NCBI RefSeq assembly: GCF_000959525.1
Contig: NZ_CP009832.1
Span: 1,054,001 to 1,118,000 of the forward strand
Origin: Burkholderia multivorans ATCC BAA-247
GTDB taxonomy: Bacteria; Pseudomonadota; Gammaproteobacteria; Burkholderiales; Burkholderiaceae
Length of the DNA: 64,000 bases
Direction of reading: 5' to 3'
Shown here: piece after piece, positions 43,014 to 51,463 of the stretch
Position numbering within the stretch: position 1 is the first letter of the stretch
How the letters are laid out: every line of letters begins with the position of its first letter
The notes under the pieces: model-generated
Databases searched by the model: none
What the model was told of the DNA's origin: nothing
The model's input: the letters and a program-made list of their open reading frames with translations, nothing else
Made by a program: the position numbers and the translations under genes

Positions 43014-43364
43014 ATGGACAGGGTGTTCTTGCGCTTTTACGTGCACGAGCAGCATCGGCTGCACTGGAAGCCGCTATGGGAATGGCTGCTCGAGGAGGCG
43101 AACCGGATGGGCGTCGCGGGCGGCTCCGCGTTTCGCGCGATGGCCGGTTTCGGCCGGCATCGCGTGCTGCACGAGGATCGCTTCTTCGAACTGCAAGGCT
43201 CGCTCGCGATCGAGGTGGAGTTCATCGTCACCGAGGAGGAGGCGCAGCGGCTGCTCGAACGGCTGTCGCGCGAGAAGCTGCGCGTGTGCTACGCGATGAT
43301 TCCGGCGCGCTTCGGCGTGATCGACACGCTGGCTACGCCGCCGGCGCCGAGCCAGGCGGCGTAG
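43014..43364 (+). CDS. DUF190 family protein
   Basis: 116 aa from ATG 43014 with a strong GGAGGGA ribosome site. The fold is PII-like: FLRFYVHEQHRLHWKPLWEW, the Gly/Ser-rich loop GVAGGSAFRAMAGFG and VEFIVTEEEAQRLLERL. DUF190 proteins accompany crcB in many genomes and are thought to bind a nucleotide and modulate the channel. The start codon lies 23 bp after the crcB stop. Confidence 0.88.
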   Translation: MDRVFLRFYVHEQHRLHWKPLWEWLLEEANRMGVAGGSAFRAMAGFGRHRVLHEDRFFELQGSLAIEVEFIVTEEEAQRLLERLSREKLRVCYAMIPARFGVIDTLATPPAPSQAA

Positions 43365-43373
43365 CGTGCGCGC

Positions 43374-43937
43374 TCAGATACCGAACATCGTCAGCGACAC
43401 GGCCGCGCGCGTGACGATCATCATCAGCACCTGGACGATCACGAACAGCAGGATCGGCGACAGGTCGATGCCGCCGAGGTTCGGGATCACGCGGCGCAGC
43501 GGGTTCAGGAACGGCGCCGTGAGCTGGTAGAGGATCGGCATCGCCGGCGAGCGCGGGTTCAGCCACGACAGCAGCGCCATCAGGATCGTCATCCAGATCA
43601 CGAGGTTGAGCGCCCACTTGACGACGGTGAGCAGCGCGACGGCGACGACGGTCGGAATCACCGCGGCCGGATCGAAGCCGGCCATCGCGACCATCAGCAC
43701 GACGTAGACGAGCGCGGTGAGCAGCGCGGCGACGACGCTGGCCCAGTCGATCCCGCGTACGCCGGGAATCGCACGGCGCAGCGGCAGCACGAGCCAGTTG
43801 GTCGCCTGCAGCACCGCCTGCGTGACGGGGTTGTACGGCGGCACGCGAACCGCCTGCATCCACACGCGCAGGATCAGCGCGGCGCCGAACAGCGTAAACA
43901 GCGTATTGAGTAGAAAACGGGCGATCTCGCCGAACAT
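43374..43937 (-). CDS. yggT: YggT family membrane protein
   Basis: 187 aa from ATG 43937, preceded by AAGGA. Two YGGT repeats, each with two helices and the turn LPLRRAIPGVRGIDWASVV (first, about 50) or LNPLRRVIPNLGGIDLSPIL (second, about 150). The family is linked to cell-envelope or osmotic functions without a defined activity. Convergent with the DUF190 gene, 9 bp between stops, and 76 bp downstream of the DUF2520 gene. Confidence 0.88.
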   Translation of the reverse strand: MFGEIARFLLNTLFTLFGAALILRVWMQAVRVPPYNPVTQAVLQATNWLVLPLRRAIPGVRGIDWASVVAALLTALVYVVLMVAMAGFDPAAVIPTVVAVALLTVVKWALNLVIWMTILMALLSWLNPRSPAMPILYQLTAPFLNPLRRVIPNLGGIDLSPILLFVIVQVLMMIVTRAAVSLTMFGI

Positions 43938-44013
43938 CGTTGGCATCCTTTTTATACAGTCGAGTAGCGTGCGGCCGCCAACGCCGGATGGCGGCGCATC
44001 GGCCGACACCTTA

Positions 44014-44943
44014 TCACGCCTCGTGTTGCGGCGGCGAGGGGCGATCTGCCGCGCGCGCGAGCGCGGTCTCGACGACCTCGGCGAGCGCCGGCAGCGACGC
44101 AGGCGGCGCGGCGCGCTTCGCGGCCAGCGCGATCGCGCGGCGCGTCATCAGCGCATACAGCGTCGCGTGGTCGCCGCCGCGTGCATCGAGCAGCGCGAGC
44201 TGACGTTCGACGATTCCCGTGTCGCCGCGCGATACCGGCCCGGCAAGCGCGTTCGCGAGTCCCTTGTCGCGCGCGGTCTCGATCGTGCCGGCCAGCATCG
44301 GCAGCAGCGCGCGCAGCGCGGCTTCCTCGTCGAAGCCGAGGCCGCGCCACAGCTCGACGGCTTCCGCGAGCCCGCACAGCGCGAAGCTGGCCGCGTAGTG
44401 CGCGGCCGCGTGGTACAGCATGCGGCCGCCGGCCGGAATCGACAGCGGATGACAGCCGAGCGCCGCGACGAGACGCAGCAGCGTCGCGTGCAGTGCGCCG
44501 TCGGCTTCGATCGTGACCGAGCAGCCGTCGATGCGCGCGAGATCGGCGTCGGTGCCGCCGAACAGGTACAACGGATGGAAGCCGCCCGTCGCGACGTGCT
44601 GGCGTTTGGCCGGATCGAGCACCTCGATCGCCGACGCGCCGCTGCAATGGACGATCGCCTGCTGCGCGGCGCGTGACGCGTCGAAGCGCAGCGCGGCGGC
44701 GGTCGACGCGAGATGGTCGTCGGGCACGGTCAGGAAGATCAGGTCGGCGGCGTCGACGACATCTTGCGGCGTATCGAGCGCGCGGCATCCGTCGATCCGC
44801 GCGGCCAGCGTGCGGGCCGATTCGGGCCTGCGGCTCGCGATCGCGACGACCGGAAAGCCGGCGTCCGCGAAGCGCCGTGCGACGCAGTGCGCGAGGCGGC
44901 CGGCGCCGATGAAGCCGAGGCGGGGCGTGTCGGGAAGGGACAT
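44014..44943 (-). CDS. Rossmann-fold protein with DUF2520 domain
   Basis: 309 aa. NAD(P)-binding start PRLGFIGAGRLAHCVARRFA, then AADLIFLTVPDDHLASTAAA and a C-terminal helical DUF2520 domain (HAAAHYAASFALCGLAEAVE, LLPMLAGTIETARDKGLANA). Similar in build to pyrroline-5-carboxylate reductases and ketopantoate reductase-like proteins, but its substrate is not known. Probably heads a short operon with yggT. Confidence 0.88.
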   Translation of the reverse strand: MSLPDTPRLGFIGAGRLAHCVARRFADAGFPVVAIASRRPESARTLAARIDGCRALDTPQDVVDAADLIFLTVPDDHLASTAAALRFDASRAAQQAIVHCSGASAIEVLDPAKRQHVATGGFHPLYLFGGTDADLARIDGCSVTIEADGALHATLLRLVAALGCHPLSIPAGGRMLYHAAAHYAASFALCGLAEAVELWRGLGFDEEAALRALLPMLAGTIETARDKGLANALAGPVSRGDTGIVERQLALLDARGGDHATLYALMTRRAIALAAKRAAPPASLPALAEVVETALARAADRPSPPQHEA

Positions 44944-45477
44944 GGCGAAAGCGGTACGTCAAAACGGGACAGCCGCCAGTATCGCAGGAATGGGGCGGCG
45001 GCCGCGGCGTGCGGGAGGCGCGGGCGAGACAGCGTGTGCGTGCGGCGGTGATCGGTTGATTCGGCTGATTCGGCTGACGAAGACGCGCTGAACGTTCGCG
45101 AACCGCTGACACGCGAGCGCGCGCAGTGAATCGGCCCCAAATCGATTGCGCCACGCGCCGCTTGAATCGTCGGCATTTCGTCTCAAATTTGTAATCGTTC
45201 ATTACGAATGCGCGCGATGACGCCGTTCGCGACGCGGTAAGACTGACCGATCGTCGCTGCGCGGGTCGACCTGCCGGGCGGAATTGCGCGGTGCGCAAGG
45301 CGTGCGGCGGCGGCCGGGCGCCGCGCGGCGCGGCCGTGCGCGGCGCATCGAATTGCAATTTGCAACAAATGGACGATACGCGCGGCGCGGGTTTTCGCTA
45401 CATTGCTTCCATGCGACGCGCATGTTCGCCGTTGCCGACCGGAGCGCATAAATTACCGCTCCAGCAGGAGAATCGAA
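44944..45477. other. Intergenic region, no gene seen
   Basis: 534 bp between the divergent DUF2520 and PXPV genes. It contains a tandem GATTCGGCT repeat (45055-45075), a GC-rich stretch, and a more AT-rich promoter-like segment near 45440-45475 in front of the PXPV gene. No RNA gene or terminator could be supported. Confidence 0.4.
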
Positions 45478-45762
45478 GTGAAAAAGCTCATTCCGTTCAT
45501 TGCCGCCGCCGCGCTTGGCCTGGGTGTCGCGAGCGCCGCGCAGGCTCACGTGTCGATCGGGGTCGGCATCGGTGTCCCGGTCGCTCCCGCTTATCCGGTG
45601 TACGCACCGCCGCCGCCGGTGTACTACGCACCGCCGCCTCCGCCGGTCGTCTATGCGCCGGCGCCCGCGTATTACGCACCGCCGGCCGTGGTCGTCGGCG
45701 GCTACTACGGCCGTCCGTACTGGCACCGCGGCTGGGGCCATCACGGCTACTGGCGTCGCTGA
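45478..45762 (+). CDS. Secreted PXPV-repeat protein
   Basis: 94 aa from GTG 45478, with CAGGAG at good spacing. Signal peptide of about 22 residues (KLIPFIAAAALGLGVASA, cut after AQA). The mature part is Pro/Tyr/Val-rich with repeated YAPPPPVYYAPPPP-type units and a Gly/His/Trp-rich tail (HRGWGHHGYWRR). Such PXPV proteins are common in Burkholderia; their role in the envelope is unknown. Confidence 0.82.
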   Translation: MKKLIPFIAAAALGLGVASAAQAHVSIGVGIGVPVAPAYPVYAPPPPVYYAPPPPPVVYAPAPAYYAPPAVVVGGYYGRPYWHRGWGHHGYWRR

Positions 45763-45842
45763 CCGATGCGCGCGCGGCGATGCCGCGCGATGCAAAACGG
45801 CGCACCGCTCTGAACTGACCCCACGAAGTTGGACGGTAAAAA

Positions 45843-46589
45843 CTAAGCGGCCGAGGGCTGAGTCCTGTATTGCACGGGACTCAGCCCGTTTAATTTGAGC
45901 TTGATGCGTTCGTGGTTGTAGTAATGAATGTAGCGGCTCAACGCATCTCGCAACTGCTCCACGTTCGCAAAGCGCGCCAGCCGATAGCACTCGGATTTCA
46001 GCGTGCCGAAGAAGCTCTCCATGGCTGCGTTATCAAGGCAGTTGCCTCTGCGCGACATGCTCTGGGTGAGCGCATGCTGCTTCAACAACCGACGGTAGGC
46101 GGGCATCTGATACTGCCAGCCTTGATCCGAATGCAGTAACGGCCGTCCTTCATCATCGAGCTTGGCCACCGCCTTCTTCAACATGCCGCTGACCAACTCG
46201 AAGCTCGGGCGCTCATCCATTTGGTAAGCGACGATCTCCCCGTTGTACAAGTCCATCACCGGCGACAGATAGAGCTTTTGGCCCCCTACATTGAATTCGG
46301 TCACGTCGGTCACCCACTTCTGATTCGGGCGTTCAGCATCAAACTGCCGCCGCAGTAGATTTGGGGCAACGCGGCCGACTTCGCCTCGCCAGGAACGATA
46401 TCTCTTCGGGCGTACCAGAGATTTCAACTGCAGTTGTCCCATCAACCGCTGCACGGTCTTGTGATTGATCGCGTGTCCCGCTTGCCGGATCACTGTCGTG
46501 ATTCGCCGATAGCCGTAACGGCCCTTGTGGTGGTCGTACACGCTCCGGATCTTCACTTTGAGATCCGCATACCGATCGCCAGCATCCAA
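45843..46589 (-). CDS. IS150-type transposase OrfB
   Basis: 248 aa as read from ATG 46589; the frame is open further upstream and is normally joined to OrfA by -1 frameshifting. HTH_21 segment (HKGRYGYRRITTVIRQAGHA) then rve core: Asp in QKWVTDVTEFNV, second Asp in LHSDQGWQYQMPAYRRLL, Glu in AAMESFFGTLKSECY, ending YIHYYNHERIKLKLNGLSPV. Intact. Confidence 0.9.
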   Translation of the reverse strand: MDAGDRYADLKVKIRSVYDHHKGRYGYRRITTVIRQAGHAINHKTVQRLMGQLQLKSLVRPKRYRSWRGEVGRVAPNLLRRQFDAERPNQKWVTDVTEFNVGGQKLYLSPVMDLYNGEIVAYQMDERPSFELVSGMLKKAVAKLDDEGRPLLHSDQGWQYQMPAYRRLLKQHALTQSMSRRGNCLDNAAMESFFGTLKSECYRLARFANVEQLRDALSRYIHYYNHERIKLKLNGLSPVQYRTQPSAA

Positions 46590-46678
46590 TACCTTGAGTT
46601 GGTAATAGAACGTGCTACGTGCCAGACCTGCCGCCTTCAGTAACGCGGCTACCGGATGGCATTGCCTAAGCTCACGTA

Positions 46679-47206
46679 TTATTTGCGTTTTTTCCTGGGC
46701 GCTGTCTGCTTCTTTGATTGCAGCAGCGCATCGAGCTTTTTTAGGTATGCCACCTCCGCGCGCAAATACACGATTTCCTTGAGCAGTTCCTCGCGGCTCG
46801 GCTCTTTCTGCGCGGCATCATCGGTAGGCTTCGGTGGCGGCAAGGTGGTCATCTTCGGGGGACGTCCTCGGCGACGAGGCATCAGGGCTTCTATACCGCC
46901 CTCATGATACAGGCGCTCCCAAACCGGGATGCTCCGTTCATTGCGAATGCCGAATACCACCGCCACTCGGGCATATGACAACTCATCGCGCCACATCCGT
47001 TGGAGCACCGATAGCTTGAATCGCGCGTCGTAGTGGCTGTGCTTCTTGCTCAGTCCGTCTTCCCCATGCTCGCGATAGCTCGCCACCCAACGTCGGACCA
47101 TCGTGCTACCCACGCCGTAACGATGCGCAAGTGTCTTGGTCCCAGCCTCTCCAGCCAGGTATGCCTGAACCACCCGACGTCGGAAACGTTCGTCGTACTT
47201 CGTCAT
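46679..47206 (-). CDS. IS150-type transposase OrfA
   Basis: 175 aa from ATG 47206 (MTKYDERFRRRVVQAYLAGE). Two helix-turn-helix units (KTLAHRYGVGSTMVRRWVAS and ELSYARVAVVFGIRNERSIP), a Pro/Arg linker and a leucine-zipper end (LLKEIVYLRAEVAYLKKLDA). An A6 run near the end (46688-46693) in the overlap is the likely slippage site for making the OrfAB fusion. It binds the IS ends. Confidence 0.88.
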   Translation of the reverse strand: MTKYDERFRRRVVQAYLAGEAGTKTLAHRYGVGSTMVRRWVASYREHGEDGLSKKHSHYDARFKLSVLQRMWRDELSYARVAVVFGIRNERSIPVWERLYHEGGIEALMPRRRGRPPKMTTLPPPKPTDDAAQKEPSREELLKEIVYLRAEVAYLKKLDALLQSKKQTAPRKKRK

Positions 47207-47391
47207 GAAAAACACCCCAAAGGTTGGATCTAGTCCAACTTTTGGGGTGCAGTTCACTCCGGCAAGGGGCGATGCGCCGTTTTTCATTGGGCGGCGCGGG
47301 TCGGCGGCAGGGACGCGGATTGCCGTGAGGCCGAACGGCCAACAGCCGACAGGTTGATCGCGCTTCGCGCGTCGTTGGTGTTGGCCGGCGT

Positions 47392-48060
47392 TCAGGCCGC
47401 GTGCACGATCAGATCGCGGTAGCCGCCGACGATCACGCTATAAGAGAAGTAGGCGAACAGCAGCGCGGAGGCGACGTGGCAAGCGCGCATCAGCCGCGCG
47501 CCGGCACGTTTGCGGCCGTGGCTCGCGAGCGTGCACATGAAGAGCGTCCACGCGAGCCCGCCGAGGAAGAAGCCCGACAGAAAGACGGAAGCAGTCGCCG
47601 CGCTGGTCGCGCCGGCCTTCGCGATCAGCGCGCCGCCGACCGCCGCGAACCAGAGGATCGCGCTCGGCGACGACATCGCGAGCAGCATCCCGCGCACGAA
47701 GCTGCGCCGCGCGCTGGCTCGGGGCGGCGCGACGTCGGCATCGCGGTCGGGCGCCGCGGCCGGCGACAGCGCTTCGCGCGCCATCTTCCAGGTGAGAAAC
47801 AGCAGCACCGCGCCGCCGCCGATCCAGACGACCCAGCGCACCGCCTCGAACTGCAGCAGCACGGCCATCCCGGCGAGCGCGAGCGCCGCATAGACGAGAT
47901 CGCCGACGCACGACCCGACGCCGAGCCAGAAGCCCGGCCGGAAGCCGTGCGAGAGCGTCAGCGACAGCATCGCGACGTTGACGAGGCCGATATCGAGACA
48001 CAGCGACAGCGACAGGAAAAATCCGTCGGACAGCATCGAAGCGGGGGCGAAATTCATCAT
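47392..48060 (-). CDS. LysE-family exporter
   Basis: 222 aa with six hydrophobic segments. The LysE pattern is present at the start (SLSLCLDIGLVNVAMLSLTL), then GFWLGVGSCVGDLVYAALAL and, in the second half, GMLLAMSSPSAILWFAAVGG. The Asp-Val-Asp loop between (about 105-120) is Arg-rich and cytosolic. The family exports amino acids or related metabolites; the substrate is not predictable. 22 bp downstream of ubiD on the same strand. Confidence 0.85.
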   Translation of the reverse strand: MMNFAPASMLSDGFFLSLSLCLDIGLVNVAMLSLTLSHGFRPGFWLGVGSCVGDLVYAALALAGMAVLLQFEAVRWVVWIGGGAVLLFLTWKMAREALSPAAAPDRDADVAPPRASARRSFVRGMLLAMSSPSAILWFAAVGGALIAKAGATSAATASVFLSGFFLGGLAWTLFMCTLASHGRKRAGARLMRACHVASALLFAYFSYSVIVGGYRDLIVHAA

Positions 48061-48082
48061 CGTTCCAGTGCGGCGGCTGCGC

Positions 48083-49639
48083 TCAAAGCCCGATGTCCTG
48101 CCACAGCCGATCGACGCGCGCCTTCACTGCGGCGTCCATCTCGATCGGGCGGCCCCATTCGCGGTTCGTCTCGCCGGGCCACTTGTTGGTCGCGTCGAGC
48201 CCCATCTTCGAGCCGAGACCGGCGACCGGCGACGCGAAGTCGAGATAATCGATCGGCGTGTTGTCGACCATCACGGTGTCGCGCACCGGATCGACGCGCG
48301 TCGTGATCGCCCAGATGACTTCCTTCCAGTCGCGGATGTTCACGTCCTCGTCGACGACGACGATGAACTTCGTATACATGAACTGCCGCAGGAAGCTCCA
48401 GACGCCGAACATCACGCGTTTCGCGTGGCCCGCGTAGCTCTTCTTCATCTGGACGATCGCCATCCGATAGCTGCAGCCCTCGGGCGGCAGATAGAAGTCG
48501 GTGATCTCCGCGAACTGCTTCTGCAGCAGCGGCACGAACACCTCGTTCAGCGCGACGCCGAGGATCGCGGGCTCGTCGGGCGGTTTGCCGGTGTACGTCG
48601 AGTGGTAGATCGCGTCGCGACGCATCGTGATCCGCTCGACCGTGAACACGGGAAACCACTCCTGCTCGTTGTAATAGCCGGTGTGATCGCCGTACGGGCC
48701 TTCGAGCGCATGCTCGTACGCGGCGGCTGCCTGGCCGGCCGGGCGCGGCGGCGCGCCGGCCGGCGCCGGGGCCGGCGTGCCGTCCTGCGGATAAATGAAG
48801 CCTTCGAGCACGATCTCCGCGCGCGCGGGTACCTGCAGCGTATCGACGCCCGGCGTCAGGCACTTCGCGAGCTCGGTGCGGCTGCCGCGCAGCAGCCCGG
48901 CGAACTGGTATTCGGACAACGAATCGGGCACGGGCGTGACGGCGCCGAGCGTCGTCGCCGGATCGGCGCCGAGCACGACCGCGACCGGATACGGCTTGCC
49001 CGGGTTCTTCAGCGCGAATTCGCGGAAATCGAGCGCGCCGCCGCGATGCGCGAGCCAGCGCATGATCAGCTTGTTGCGGCCGATCAGCTGCTGCCGGTAG
49101 ATGCCGAGGTTCTGGCGCGGCTTGTTCGGCCCGCGCGTGACGGTCAGCCCCCACGTGACGAGCGGCCCCGCGTCGCCGGGCCAGCAGGTCTGGATCGGCA
49201 GCTTGTGCAGATCGACGTCGGCGCCTTCCCACACGATTTCCTGGCACGGCGGCGACGAAACCGTCTTCGGCGCCATGTCCCAGACGGCCTTCGCGAGCGA
49301 CAGCAGCTTGCCGGCGTCCTTCAGGCTCCTGGGCGGATCGGGTTCCTTCAGCGCGGACAGCAGCCGGCCGAGATCGCGCAGCGAATCGAGCGCGGCGTCG
49401 TCGCCCGCGTCGACGCCCATGCCGAGCGCGACGCGCCGCGGCGTGCCGAACAGGTTGCCGAGCACCGGGAACGCATAGCCGGGCGGCGCCTCGAACAGCA
49501 AGGCCGGGCCGCCGGCCCGCAGCACGCGATCGCACAGTTCGGTCATTTCGAGCACGGGCGACACGGGCTGCGTGACGCGCCGCAGTTCGCCGAGCGCCTC
49601 GAGGCGCTGGATGAAATCGCGTAAGTCTTTGTATTTCAT
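48083..49639 (-). CDS. ubiD: UbiD-type 4-hydroxy-3-polyprenylbenzoate decarboxylase
   Basis: 518 aa from ATG 49639 ([20 protein letters not shown]), the usual UbiD start. Family blocks include [15 protein letters not shown], the prenyl-FMN-binding region [60 protein letters not shown] and [17 protein letters not shown]. It decarboxylates the ubiquinone precursor with prenyl-FMN supplied by UbiX (not in this window). Length is normal. Confidence 0.93.
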   Translation of the reverse strand: MKYKDLRDFIQRLEALGELRRVTQPVSPVLEMTELCDRVLRAGGPALLFEAPPGYAFPVLGNLFGTPRRVALGMGVDAGDDAALDSLRDLGRLLSALKEPDPPRSLKDAGKLLSLAKAVWDMAPKTVSSPPCQEIVWEGADVDLHKLPIQTCWPGDAGPLVTWGLTVTRGPNKPRQNLGIYRQQLIGRNKLIMRWLAHRGGALDFREFALKNPGKPYPVAVVLGADPATTLGAVTPVPDSLSEYQFAGLLRGSRTELAKCLTPGVDTLQVPARAEIVLEGFIYPQDGTPAPAPAGAPPRPAGQAAAAYEHALEGPYGDHTGYYNEQEWFPVFTVERITMRRDAIYHSTYTGKPPDEPAILGVALNEVFVPLLQKQFAEITDFYLPPEGCSYRMAIVQMKKSYAGHAKRVMFGVWSFLRQFMYTKFIVVVDEDVNIRDWKEVIWAITTRVDPVRDTVMVDNTPIDYLDFASPVAGLGSKMGLDATNKWPGETNREWGRPIEMDAAVKARVDRLWQDIGL

Positions 49640-49853
49640 GAACAAGGTCCGGGCCGCTCGCAACGCGGGCGACGGTGGGCGGGCGCAGCGTCCGGCTGCG
49701 GCCCCGAATCGAGCGCCGATTTTACCCGGCCCGCCGTCCGCGCGTCCGGTCTCGAAAAAAGTCGATCGCGCGCAAACCCCCTACGGCAGGGCGATTCCGT
49801 TCTGAAGGGTCACGGTAAATTACTTTTTGTTATAATTTGAAGGTTTTGTAGTG
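49640..49853. other. Intergenic region upstream of ubiD
   Basis: 214 bp, GC-rich near ubiD and turning AT-rich toward 49850 (TTACTTTTTGTTATAATTTG). The AT-rich end probably carries upstream promoter elements for the transcript starting near 49888; TATAAT occurs at 49830-49835. Confidence 0.35.
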
Positions 49854-49881
49854 TTGACGATCTATAAAACCCTGCTAGAAT
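49854..49881 (+). promoter_or_regulatory. Sigma-70-type promoter
   Basis: TTGACG at 49854-49859, a 16-bp spacer and TAGAAT at 49876-49881. Good match for Burkholderia, preceded by an AT-rich element. Predicted start near 49888. It drives the structured RNA below and, with read-through, the transglycosylase gene. Confidence 0.65.
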
Positions 49882-49887
49882 CCGCTC

Positions 49888-50027
49888 ACATTGGTTGCAG
49901 GGTAAAGGCTTCGAGCCGCCAATCACCGATCCTTGACGCAGCGCGTCACCGTCCGCCGAAACCTGCACGGCGTGTTCGACGGTCTTGAGTCGTAGTCCCG
50001 ACCAGCGCCTCCTGACGCTGGTTTTTT
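49888..50027 (+). ncRNA. Candidate small RNA with own promoter and terminator
   Basis: About 140 nt between a good promoter and a Rho-independent terminator. Internal hairpins: GGCT-TCG-AGCC (49907-49917) and TGACGC-AGC-GCGTCA (49934-49948); the terminator is CCAGCG-CCTCCTGA-CGCTGG-TTTTTT (50002-50027). Long-range pairing between TGCAGG (49896-49901) and CCTGCA (49962-49967) would enclose both hairpins. No credible reading frame lies inside. It could be a trans-acting sRNA or a leader that attenuates the transglycosylase gene. It does not clearly match 6S RNA. Confidence 0.55.
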
Positions 50028-50100
50028 GCGTGGGTGCCACCGCGTATGCCCGCCTCGCCCACTGTGCGAAGGCGCCGGCCCAGTTCTACACCGTGGCCTC

Positions 50101-50120
50101 AAACGGTACTTATACCGTTT
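50101..50120. promoter_or_regulatory. Perfect 8-bp inverted repeat in the transglycosylase leader
   Basis: AAACGGTA-CTTA-TACCGTTT lies 118 bp upstream of the start codon at 50238 and after the sRNA terminator. It could be an operator for a dimeric regulator or an mRNA hairpin. Nothing else is visible in 50028-50237. Confidence 0.4.
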
Positions 50121-50237
50121 CCCCGATGCCTGTACGTCCCGACCAAGGCGTGCGGCGTCGTGATTCAGCGGCGCGTTTTCTGTCTCGCCAGCGAGCCGGG
50201 CGAGCCGCACGAGTCATGTTCATGGGAGATGATCTGA

Positions 50238-51362
50238 ATGAACGCTTGGTTATCGTGGCGTCCTAACGAGCGGCATGCGCAATTCGTGCGCGACATGCTG
50301 CGTCGCGGGACGCGTGTCAGCCACCATCTGTTCAGCGTCGTCGGCTGTTTCGCCGTCGCCATCGCGCTGGCGCTCTGGCTGCTGCCGACCGTGCGCGGCA
50401 CGCTGGCCGCAAAGCTGATGCCGATCGTGTCGGCGGCCGTCGAGGCCGGTCCGGCGCGTCTGCTGTCCGGCCATCCGCTGCCGAATTTCGCGCCGGCCGG
50501 CGCACAGCCGCAACCGCAAGACGACGGTCCGGAGACCGATGCGCTCGCCGCCGATCTCGACGTCGCGGCGGAAGCCACGGCCGCCGCGCAGAACGACGCA
50601 TCGGACGTAGCCCGCAGCGGCCCGTCGCCGGTGGCGCTCGCGAAGCTGATCCCGACGCAGCGCGTGCCGGCCGATGCGCGCGACGATCGTGCGCTGGCCT
50701 CGAACCGCGAACAGGCGCTCGTCGCGACGTATCTGTCGCGCCGCTATCACGTCGCGCAGGAACCGCTCGGCCGGCTCGTGAAGGCCGCGTTCGAAACCGG
50801 CCGCGACGTCGGCCTCGATCCGCTGCTGCTGCTCGCCGTGATGGCGATCGAATCGGGCTTCAATCCGTATGCGGAAAGCGGCGTCGGCGCGCAGGGCCTG
50901 ATGCAGGTCATGTCGAAGGTCCATTCCGACAAGTTCGAATATTTCGGCGGCACCGACACGGCGCTGCAGCCGATCGCGAATCTGCAGGTCGGCGCGCTCG
51001 TGCTGAAGGACTGCATCGCGCGCGGCGGCTCGCTGGCGAACGGGCTGCGCCTGTACAACGGCTCGACGAACCCGGACGACAACGGCTACGGTCAGAAGGT
51101 GATGGCCGAGCGCGGTCGTCTGCGCGATGTCGCCCGCGGCCGCAGCGTGCCGATCAATGCGCCGCAGGCGCCGGCCAAGCCGATCGTCACCGCGGCCGTC
51201 ACGACCGCGGCGGCCGGCGGCGCGAAGCGCGTGCACGTGACGCTCGACGGCGCACAGCCGCTCGCCGCGAAGACCGCGCCGCCGAAGGCGCCGCAGCAGG
51301 CCGACGCGAGCGTCGATACGTCGAAGCAGGCGCGCGACGATCACTCGGATCTCGGCGCGTAA
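50238..51362 (+). CDS. Membrane-anchored lytic transglycosylase (SLT domain)
   Basis: 374 aa from ATG 50238, with GGGAG upstream. One N-terminal membrane helix (LFSVVGCFAVAIALALWLLP, about 32-52), an Ala/Pro-rich linker, and an SLT domain at about 165-295: PLLLLAVMAIESGFNPYAES with the catalytic Glu, GVGAQGLMQVMSKVHSDKFE, and LRLYNGSTNPDDNGYGQKVM. It cleaves peptidoglycan in the periplasm. The Ala/Lys-rich C-terminal 70 residues are low complexity. The bidirectional terminator at 51390-51416 follows. Confidence 0.88.
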   Translation: MNAWLSWRPNERHAQFVRDMLRRGTRVSHHLFSVVGCFAVAIALALWLLPTVRGTLAAKLMPIVSAAVEAGPARLLSGHPLPNFAPAGAQPQPQDDGPETDALAADLDVAAEATAAAQNDASDVARSGPSPVALAKLIPTQRVPADARDDRALASNREQALVATYLSRRYHVAQEPLGRLVKAAFETGRDVGLDPLLLLAVMAIESGFNPYAESGVGAQGLMQVMSKVHSDKFEYFGGTDTALQPIANLQVGALVLKDCIARGGSLANGLRLYNGSTNPDDNGYGQKVMAERGRLRDVARGRSVPINAPQAPAKPIVTAAVTTAAAGGAKRVHVTLDGAQPLAAKTAPPKAPQQADASVDTSKQARDDHSDLGA

Positions 51363-51389
51363 CGTCGGATTTACTCCGCGCCGAAATGG

Positions 51390-51416
51390 AAAAAGACACC
51401 CTCGGGTGTCTTTTTT
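51390..51416. terminator. Bidirectional Rho-independent terminator
   Basis: AAAAAGACACC, loop CTC-like, GGTGTCTTTTTT. Serves the transglycosylase gene and the convergent aminotransferase gene. Confidence 0.85.
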
Positions 51417-51463
51417 CGTTTGGAGGGGCGCACGCAGTAGCGGCGCGATCGCGCCGCGGTGAC

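Larger units (their letters stand above)
45811..47256 (-). mobile_element. IS3-family element, IS150-like, inserted in a terminator loop
   Basis: 1,446 bp. Ends match as inverted repeats: TGAACTGACCCCACGAAGTT at 45811 and TGAACTGCACCCCAAAAGTT from 47256 on the other strand. The trinucleotide CTC lies on both sides (45808-45810 and 47257-47259), the 3-bp target duplication expected for this group. Contains orfA and orfB in -1 relation. The insertion splits the hairpin of a terminator described separately. Confidence 0.9.
45794..47284. terminator. Bidirectional terminator split by the IS150-like element
   Basis: Left arm AAAACGGCGCA (45794-45804) and right arm TGCGCCGTTTTT (47273-47284) are perfectly complementary. 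Removing the IS and one CTC restores a hairpin with an 18-19-nt loop and tracts on both sides, placed between the convergent PXPV gene and lysE-type gene. With the IS present the arms are ~1.47 kb apart and termination is probably lost or replaced. Confidence 0.7.
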
